Shown: positions 7,197 to 11,930 of the stretch, piece after piece | Position numbering within the stretch: position 1 is the first letter of the stretch | How the letters are laid out: the number at the start of each line of letters is the position of its first letter | Assembly: GCA_034437895.1 (NCBI GenBank) | Contig: DAOTTO010000541.1 | Span: forward strand, 1-11,930 | Origin: JANRLJ01 sp034437895 | GTDB lineage: Bacteria; Chloroflexota; Anaerolineae; Aggregatilineales; Phototrophicaceae | Length of the DNA stretch: 11,930 nucleotides | Direction of reading: 5' to 3' | Notes under the pieces: model-generated | The model's input: the letters and a program-made list of their open reading frames with translations, nothing else | Told to the model about the DNA's origin: nothing | Databases searched by the model: none | Program-made: the position numbers and the translations under genes

Positions 7197-7289
7197 ATTT
7201 ATGAGTTCATGGTTTTTAGCAAAGGCAAAGGTTTTCCCTACACCCCACTTTGGCTAAAACTAACAACTGCAAACTTCGCCACTTATAAG

Positions 7290-8729
7290 CTAATAGGATT
7301 TCCCAAAGAGCGCGATGCGATCAGCAGGTTTGCCTGTGTACCAGCAAAGGCCGCTTCCGCCGGGCTGTTCAAGCGGATAACAGCGCAGCGTCGCGCCAGT
7401 TTCATCTTTAACGCGCCGTTCATCGTTATCTGAACCAGCCCACCATCCCCGCGCCCAACCGCCCTTTTCTACCAACACACGTACATCGTCGTATGTTTTC
7501 ACATCATGAATATTTGCCTCGCGGAATTCCGTCGCCTGCTTAATCATGTTGACGTGAATATCGTTCAGCAGATCAACGATTCGCGCCGCCAGCCCATCTT
7601 GACCGACGAATTGCTTGCCTTCCTTGCCGGGAATATCGCGCCGCGCCAGCACAGCGTTGTTCTTTTCCACATCTTTGGGGCCAATTTCCAGCCGGACAGG
7701 AACACCGCGCATTTCCCAATCGTTGTATTTGAAGCCAGGCGATTCTTCCCGATCATCCAGATGAACACGCATTCCAGCAGCACGCAATTCCTTGATAAGC
7801 CGCGTAATTGTCTCCATCACCGGGCCGCGCTCGGTATCGTTCTTATAAATCGGCACGGCGACCACCTGAATCGGCGCGACTCTGGGCGGCAGCCGAAGCC
7901 CTTTATCATCCCCATGCGCCATCACAATAGCACCGACCATCCGCCAGCTTAATCCCCACGAAGTCGTCCAGCAGTACTCGGTTGTGTTTTCTCTGGAAAG
8001 ATACTTCATATCGAAGGCTTTCGAGAAATTCTGACCGAGATTGTGGCTTGTACCGGCTTGCAATGCTTTCGTATCACCCATCATCGCTTCGATGGTGTAC
8101 GTCCGCAGCGCACCAGCAAATTTCTCGATCTCACTTTTCCGCCCTTTGATGACCGGAATCGCCGCTTCATTCGTGGCGAAATCGGCATAAATATCGAGCA
8201 TTTGCAGCGTTTCGGCTTCCGCTTCTGCTTCATTCGCGTGGGCAGTATGCCCTTCCTGCCACAAAAATTCCGTCGTCCGTAAGAAAGGCCGGGTTCGCAT
8301 TTCCCACCGCACGACATTCGCCCACTGGTTAATCAGCAGCGGTAAATCACGATACGATTGAATCCATTGCGCGAAGGCCTCCCCAATAATCGTCTCCGAT
8401 GTCGGGCGGACGACTAAAGGCTCTTCGAGTTCTTTACCACCGCCAATCGTGACGACGGCTAATTCTGGACTAAAGCCTTCTACATGTTGGGCTTCGCGCT
8501 TGAGGTAGCTTTCCGGGATGAACAACGGGAAATAGGCATTCTTATGGCCTGTTTCTTTAAAGCGCTTATCCAGACCGTCTTTAATGGCCTCCCAAATTTC
8601 GTAGCCATACGGCTTGACGATAATGCAGCCGCGCACGGGAGACTGTGCTGCCAGATCAGCCTTATAAACGATCTCGTTGTACCATTTAGAAAAATCGACA
8701 CTCTGGGGCGTTACAGCCTGCGATGCCAT
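7290..8729 (-). CDS. proS: Prolyl-tRNA synthetase, short archaeal/eukaryotic-type (no editing insertion)
   Basis: A class II aminoacyl-tRNA synthetase that charges tRNA-Pro in the cytoplasm. The 479 residues match the ProRS subtype that lacks the bacterial INS editing domain and has an extra C-terminal domain, as in Thermus. Motif 1 lies near 62-74, the VVRPTSE loop at 106-112, motif 2 at 141-164 (RWEMRTRPFL through TTEFLWQEGHTAH) and motif 3 near 259-286 (GLSWRMVGAIVMAHGDDKGL then RLPPRVAP). The anticodon-binding domain spans about 287-385. The protein ends in the conserved C-terminal tyrosine (KSY) seen in this subtype. The C-terminal zinc site looks degraded: Cys450 and Cys462 remain, while the first Cys pair is absent (WWAGSDND) and Thr465 replaces the fourth Cys. 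The ATG follows GAGGA at suitable spacing. A terminator follows the gene. Confidence 0.97.
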   Translation of the reverse strand: MASQAVTPQSVDFSKWYNEIVYKADLAAQSPVRGCIIVKPYGYEIWEAIKDGLDKRFKETGHKNAYFPLFIPESYLKREAQHVEGFSPELAVVTIGGGKELEEPLVVRPTSETIIGEAFAQWIQSYRDLPLLINQWANVVRWEMRTRPFLRTTEFLWQEGHTAHANEAEAEAETLQMLDIYADFATNEAAIPVIKGRKSEIEKFAGALRTYTIEAMMGDTKALQAGTSHNLGQNFSKAFDMKYLSRENTTEYCWTTSWGLSWRMVGAIVMAHGDDKGLRLPPRVAPIQVVAVPIYKNDTERGPVMETITRLIKELRAAGMRVHLDDREESPGFKYNDWEMRGVPVRLEIGPKDVEKNNAVLARRDIPGKEGKQFVGQDGLAARIVDLLNDIHVNMIKQATEFREANIHDVKTYDDVRVLVEKGGWARGWWAGSDNDERRVKDETGATLRCYPLEQPGGSGLCWYTGKPADRIALFGKSY

Positions 8730-8770
8730 GCTTTATCCTCGTTCTGTGTACATATCAATGACTGTGGCAG

Positions 8771-8776
8771 ATTATA
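8771..8776 (-). promoter_or_regulatory. Candidate -10 element for proS
   Basis: A perfect TATAAT (8776-8771) lies 42 bases upstream of the proS start, in the 120-base gap after the MazG-like gene. The expected -35 position reads TATACA, a poor match, so proS may need an activator or may be read mainly from upstream. Confidence 0.4.
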
Positions 8777-8849
8777 CCCCTAAGACCACACGATGTATAG
8801 GGTCAAAAAGGCTCTTAAAGGGTCAGATAAAGCTAAAAAAAGAGACTGA

Positions 8850-9152
8850 TTATTTATCCCATATACGAGTTTCGTTCTTTTTGAGCTTATCCATCACCGC
8901 CCGCCCTAGATCAATCTCGCTGATACTGGCAAGTTGGAGCAGATAAAGCATCACATCCGCTAACTCCCCCGCCAGTTCTTCTTTATCGGATGTCAGCTCG
9001 CCCCATTGAAAATGCTCAAGGACTTCGCCAGCCTCTAACACAAGCGAAATCGCCAAATTTTTAGGCGTTTGCGCTTTAGGGGAATCCGCCGCATACCAGC
9101 CTTTACTCTCGATAAAAGTGTGCATCGCGGCTTCGAGAGTCTTTAAATCCAT
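8850..9152 (-). CDS. MazG-like nucleotide pyrophosphohydrolase
   Basis: A 100-residue all-alpha NTP-PPase of the MazG/RS21-C6 (dCTP pyrophosphatase-like) type, predicted to hydrolyse non-canonical or excess (d)NTPs to the monophosphate and pyrophosphate. The metal-binding pattern is complete: E40 and E43 in LVLEAGEVLEHFQW, then E63 and D66 in ELAGELADVMLYLLQLA. Single-domain members usually act as dimers or tetramers. The ATG start is fixed by a TAA codon immediately upstream in frame, though the ribosome binding site is weak. It begins 57 bases after the sugar transferase stop and may be cotranscribed with it. Substrate preference cannot be read from the sequence. Confidence 0.9.
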   Translation of the reverse strand: MDLKTLEAAMHTFIESKGWYAADSPKAQTPKNLAISLVLEAGEVLEHFQWGELTSDKEELAGELADVMLYLLQLASISEIDLGRAVMDKLKKNETRIWDK

Positions 9153-9209
9153 TTAATCACATCACACTAAGGACACGGAAGGAGCATTTTATACGCATCA
9201 CTCATCGCT

Positions 9210-10697
9210 TCAATACGCATTTTTCGCATTGCGCCGGATCGTCTGCCAAATCGTGCGGAGGATAATCTTAATATCCAGCCACAACGACCAATTTTCCACG
9301 TACCACAAATCAAACGAGGTACGCTGCGGAATAGATGTATCCCCGCGCAGGCCGTTCACCTGCGCCCAGCCCGTCATCCCGGATTTTTCGCGGTGGCGTT
9401 CCATATAACGTGGGATTTGCTGGCGAAATTCTTGCACAAGATGTGGGCGCTCCGGCCTCGGCCCCACAAGGCTCATCTGCCCCAACAAGACATTCACAAG
9501 CTGCGGAATTTCATCCCAATTAGTGCGGCGCATAAACCGACCCATGCGTGTCACACGGGGATCATTTTCCACCGTCCAACCGGGGCCATCCGCTTCGGCA
9601 TCAATCCGCATCGAACGAAATTTGACCATCGGGAAAGGCAGCCCATCTAACCCCATCCGTATCTGGGTATAAAAAACTGGCCCCGCGCTTTCTAACCGAA
9701 TCATGAACGCGGTGAACAGCATCAACGGTGATAAGAACACCAGCCCAATAAACGCACCAAAAATATCCAGACCTCGCTTGAGACTCAGCTTCCAACCGCG
9801 CAGCGCAATATCACGCACCGTCAAAAGCGGGATGCCGCTTAAGTCGTCAACATTCATATCGCCTGCCATATAAGCGAAAATATCAGGATAGACCTTGATG
9901 TCCACCCGTCCGCGCTGGCAAAGCGTGACCAGATCGACAATTTCGGCTCTGCGAGCATCTGGCAGCGCGATAATCACCTGCTCCACACCATAGGAGTCGA
10001 TAATGGCGGGTAAATCGTTATAAAGCCCCAAAATCGGGATACCAAGCATTTGGCCTTTGGGTTTATATTCGCCATTCACTACACCGACGATCTTATAACC
10101 GAGTTCCGGGTGCATCTGGATTTTTTGCGTGATGTCGCGGGCGATGCGGCTGGTACCCACAATCAGCAAATTATCGCGGGCGATACCCCGGCGGCGCGCG
10201 CTGGATTGTAAGATGCGATGTGCCTCGCGCCCCATGACGACCAAGACGCAGCTAAACGCACAGGCATAAAAGAACATCCCGCGCAGATAATCGACCTGCA
10301 ACGGCGTATTCCGAAATAGCAAATCTTGCGTTGCCCACGCCAGTAGCGAGCCAATCGTCACCGAACCCAAAATCGTCCGGGCGAAATCAATCCGGCTGAT
10401 AACGCGGCGCAGATGATAGAGCCGCGAGAAGTAAAACATCGTGATGATGGTCGTGACGTGTAAGACTAATGCGGGAAGATAGCTCTCCAGCGGTGGCAGA
10501 AGCGTTGTTTCATCAAATAACGGCAGCTTTAGACGAGCGACATAAGCCAGCACAAAGGCAGCCGCCAACATCAGCACATCCATACAAACCAGAAGTGCAG
10601 AAAGTGCCGACTTCGTGCGGTTGGAACGCGCTGTATCGACGGGACGGGGGATTAGCTGCTGATAGCCGCTGCTGGGGAGTGTCGGATCTCCTTCCAT
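9210..10697 (-). CDS. Polyprenyl-phosphate hexose-1-phosphate transferase (WcaJ/WbaP-type)
   Basis: It transfers a hexose 1-phosphate, usually glucose or galactose, from a UDP-sugar to undecaprenyl phosphate, the first step of exopolysaccharide or O-antigen unit assembly on the inner membrane. With the start used here it has 495 residues. Four N-terminal membrane helices lie at about 30-54, 74-93, 108-126 and 140-156. A nucleotide-binding-like CoA_binding region follows (NLLIVGTSRIARDI, about 176-189), then a fifth hydrophobic segment at 311-335. The bacterial sugar transferase domain carries KFRSM (359-363), catalytic Asp395-Glu396 in NWDEIPQLVNVLLG, MSLVGPRP (408-415), and SGMTGWAQVNGLRGDTS (439-455). 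The frame stays open upstream to an ATG at 10919, which would bury 267 bases in the preceding gene. ATG 10697 is preferred because GGGAGG lies nine bases upstream, leaving a 46-base overlap with the glycosyltransferase. Sugar specificity is unknown. Confidence 0.93.
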   Translation of the reverse strand: MEGDPTLPSSGYQQLIPRPVDTARSNRTKSALSALLVCMDVLMLAAAFVLAYVARLKLPLFDETTLLPPLESYLPALVLHVTTIITMFYFSRLYHLRRVISRIDFARTILGSVTIGSLLAWATQDLLFRNTPLQVDYLRGMFFYACAFSCVLVVMGREAHRILQSSARRRGIARDNLLIVGTSRIARDITQKIQMHPELGYKIVGVVNGEYKPKGQMLGIPILGLYNDLPAIIDSYGVEQVIIALPDARRAEIVDLVTLCQRGRVDIKVYPDIFAYMAGDMNVDDLSGIPLLTVRDIALRGWKLSLKRGLDIFGAFIGLVFLSPLMLFTAFMIRLESAGPVFYTQIRMGLDGLPFPMVKFRSMRIDAEADGPGWTVENDPRVTRMGRFMRRTNWDEIPQLVNVLLGQMSLVGPRPERPHLVQEFRQQIPRYMERHREKSGMTGWAQVNGLRGDTSIPQRTSFDLWYVENWSLWLDIKIILRTIWQTIRRNAKNAY

Positions 10698-11581
10698 AAT
10701 CCGCGACCTCCCTTGACCATCAAACCGAACAGCACCAGACTGTGCAGCCACAGGGGTGTGGTCGCCCGGAAGTGCTTCCGGTAGAAGATCAACATCGCCC
10801 GGTAGAACTCGAATTGTGCTTTCTGGCTTTTGCGGCTGGATGCTCTTTTGATATGCCATACGGTCACCTGCGGATGATAAACGACTGTCCACCCGGCTTT
10901 TTTGACGCGAAACGCCCAATCTAAATCTTCTCCATACATGAAAAACGTCTCGTCCAACAGGCCAGCATTTTGCAACGCTTCACGCCGCACCTGCATATAC
11001 GCCCCGACCACCGAATCCACTTCGATTTCTTGGTCGGGCGAAACAAACGTCATATTATAACGCGCAAATCGTGGACTGTGTGGGAATAACTTCGCCAGCC
11101 CGGAAAAATGATAAAACGAAACGATAGGCGTAGGAAAACTGCGCCGACACGCTTTATCCAAACTGCCATCCGGTAAGATAAGTTTTGGTCCCGCCATGCC
11201 GATTTCAGGCCGCGAATCCATGAACCGAATCATCTCGTACAAGGCTTTTGGGGGAACTTCCGTGTCGGGATTCAGCAGGAGCGCATAACGCGGTGAATCA
11301 ATAGCCGCTTTTTCGCCATCATCAAAACCTAAAAAACGCAGACCAAGATTATTGGCATACGAATAACCGCCGTTAATCGTACTGACGATGAGGTGAAGAT
11401 CAGGAAAATCAGCGGGGGGGAATTCTGCTTTGACCATCGCGGCGCTGCCGTCGGGGGAAGCATTATCAACCACTACAATCTTAAATGTAAAATTGCCTTC
11501 GCTCGCCATAACCGTTTGCAGGCATTTCCGAAGGAGGTCTTTTGTGTTCCAATTGACGATCACGATGCCAATATCGATCAT
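10652..11581 (-). CDS. Family 2 glycosyltransferase (rhamnosyltransferase-like)
   Basis: A 309-residue GT-A fold enzyme, likely cytoplasmic or membrane-associated, that adds a sugar from a nucleotide-sugar donor to a growing glycan. Visible marks are the N-terminal IGIVIVNWNT strand, VVVDNASPDGS (36-46), GGYSYANNLGLR (71-82), the DxD-like LLLNPDTEVP (101-110), VVGAYMQVRREAL (191-203), and FFMYGEDLDWAFRVKKAGW (213-231) with the acidic catalytic patch. These fit the WbbL/rhamnosyltransferase-like branch. A hydrophobic stretch near 275-290 may touch the membrane. ATG 11581 starts at a natural first strand; an in-frame TTG at 11593, right after a TAG, would add four residues. The 3' end overlaps the sugar transferase by 46 bases and carries its ribosome binding site, so the two are probably translationally coupled. 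Confidence 0.92.
   Translation of the reverse strand: MIDIGIVIVNWNTKDLLRKCLQTVMASEGNFTFKIVVVDNASPDGSAAMVKAEFPPADFPDLHLIVSTINGGYSYANNLGLRFLGFDDGEKAAIDSPRYALLLNPDTEVPPKALYEMIRFMDSRPEIGMAGPKLILPDGSLDKACRRSFPTPIVSFYHFSGLAKLFPHSPRFARYNMTFVSPDQEIEVDSVVGAYMQVRREALQNAGLLDETFFMYGEDLDWAFRVKKAGWTVVYHPQVTVWHIKRASSRKSQKAQFEFYRAMLIFYRKHFRATTPLWLHSLVLFGLMVKGGRGLWKEIRHSPAAAISS
10707..10714 (-). promoter_or_regulatory. Ribosome binding site fixing the sugar transferase start
   Basis: AAGGGAGG (10714-10707) on the minus strand lies nine bases before ATG 10697. It is inside the glycosyltransferase coding frame and decides the shorter 495-residue start over the ATG at 10919. Confidence 0.7.
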
Positions 11582-11664
11582 AAAGTTTCGCAACTAGCCT
11601 TTAACACTTGGCAAAAACAGATCAACTTTTGTGTCGGTAGCTTAGTCTATTTTGCTTCCGGTGC

Positions 11665-11673
11665 ATTGTACCA
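11665..11673 (-). promoter_or_regulatory. Candidate extended -10 promoter for the glycosyltransferase pair
   Basis: TGGTACAAT (11673-11665) on the minus strand fits an extended -10 (TGn plus TACAAT). No good -35 is visible. A transcript would start near 11658 and have a leader of about 77 bases. The 136 bases between the Mur ligase stop and the glycosyltransferase ATG hold nothing else that I recognise. Confidence 0.4.
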
Positions 11674-11717
11674 CAAAGCCGGCAGACATCCCATAATGCT
11701 TGTCTTCCTTTATTCCT

Positions 11718-11930
11718 TCACGAAGCCGCCGTTGGCAGCGTTTTCAACGGCGCACCGCGTAATGCCGCCCGCAGCGCATCCCGATCATCCCAAGGATATT
11801 CAACCGTCCCAAATGCCATGCTCTGCTCATGTCCCTTGCCACAAGAAATCACAATATCGCCCGCCTGCGCCATCAAACAGGCTTGATACAACGCTTCACC
11901 ACGATCAGCCACGCGCATAAAGGTCTGCCC
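11718..11930 (-). CDS. murE: Mur ligase C-terminus, MurE-like (5' part outside window)
   Basis: Only the last 70 residues are present, ending in a TGA at 11720-11718. The fragment matches the C-terminal ligase domain of UDP-N-acetylmuramoyl-tripeptide synthetases: VADRGEALYQACLMAQAGD followed by DIVISCGKGHEQ, then a YPWDDRDALRAAL stretch. The GKGHE loop and the following DDR segment are typical of MurE, which adds the third amino acid (a diamino acid such as meso-diaminopimelate or lysine) to UDP-MurNAc-L-Ala-D-Glu using ATP. The DNPR-type motif that would suggest the amino acid used lies outside the window. Another MurE-like ligase cannot be ruled out from this fragment. Confidence 0.8.
   Translation of the reverse strand, partial: GQTFMRVADRGEALYQACLMAQAGDIVISCGKGHEQSMAFGTVEYPWDDRDALRAALRGAPLKTLPTAAS

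Noticed and set aside
7209..7433. Plus-strand open frame crossing the proS 3' end
   Set aside because: It overlaps conserved proS codons antisense and has no ribosome binding site or recognisable domain.
8798..8826. GGGTCA direct repeats and T-rich sequence between the MazG-like gene and proS
   Set aside because: No stable hairpin forms before the T-rich stretch, so it is not called as a terminator.

Overview
This window reads as a housekeeping segment of a bacterial chromosome of moderate GC. Every supported gene lies on the minus strand, so transcription runs from high to low coordinates; no plus-strand gene is supported. My best guess at the source is a member of the Chloroflexota, possibly Anaerolineae. 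That rests on the gene mix: a large tandem-NYN protein, a short archaeal/eukaryotic-type prolyl-tRNA synthetase without the insertion domain, and a PNPase with an arginine-glycine tail. It is an inference and was not tested by database search.

In transcription order the layout is as follows. (1) The last 70 codons of a Mur ligase, most like MurE, entering from the right edge. (2) A family 2 glycosyltransferase whose 3' end overlaps a polyprenyl-phosphate sugar-phosphate transferase by 46 bases; together they look like an envelope or exopolysaccharide glycan pair. (3) A small MazG-like nucleotide pyrophosphohydrolase. (4) Prolyl-tRNA synthetase, followed by a convincing intrinsic terminator. 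(5) An AT-rich 532-base intergenic stretch holding a good promoter and a leader with competing hairpins. (6) A 712-residue protein with two tandem NYN (PIN-like RNase) domains and a long C-terminal half that looks like repeated winged-helix units. (7) rpsO with its own promoter and a structured leader, then pnp after a structured spacer. This is the classical rpsO-pnp arrangement. (8) An AI-2E/PerM family membrane protein that runs off the left edge.

Functionally the right third makes cell envelope: peptidoglycan precursor, lipid-linked sugar start and glycosyl transfer. The middle handles nucleotide clean-up and aminoacylation. The left half is RNA-centred: a predicted RNase-like NYN protein, ribosomal protein S15, and the exoribonuclease PNPase. 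I found no CRISPR array, tRNA, rRNA, transposase or phage gene. The most interesting items are the tandem NYN protein with its attenuator-like leader, the DNA-repeat-encoded RGG tail on PNPase, and the rpsO leader, whose second hairpin covers the ribosome binding site.
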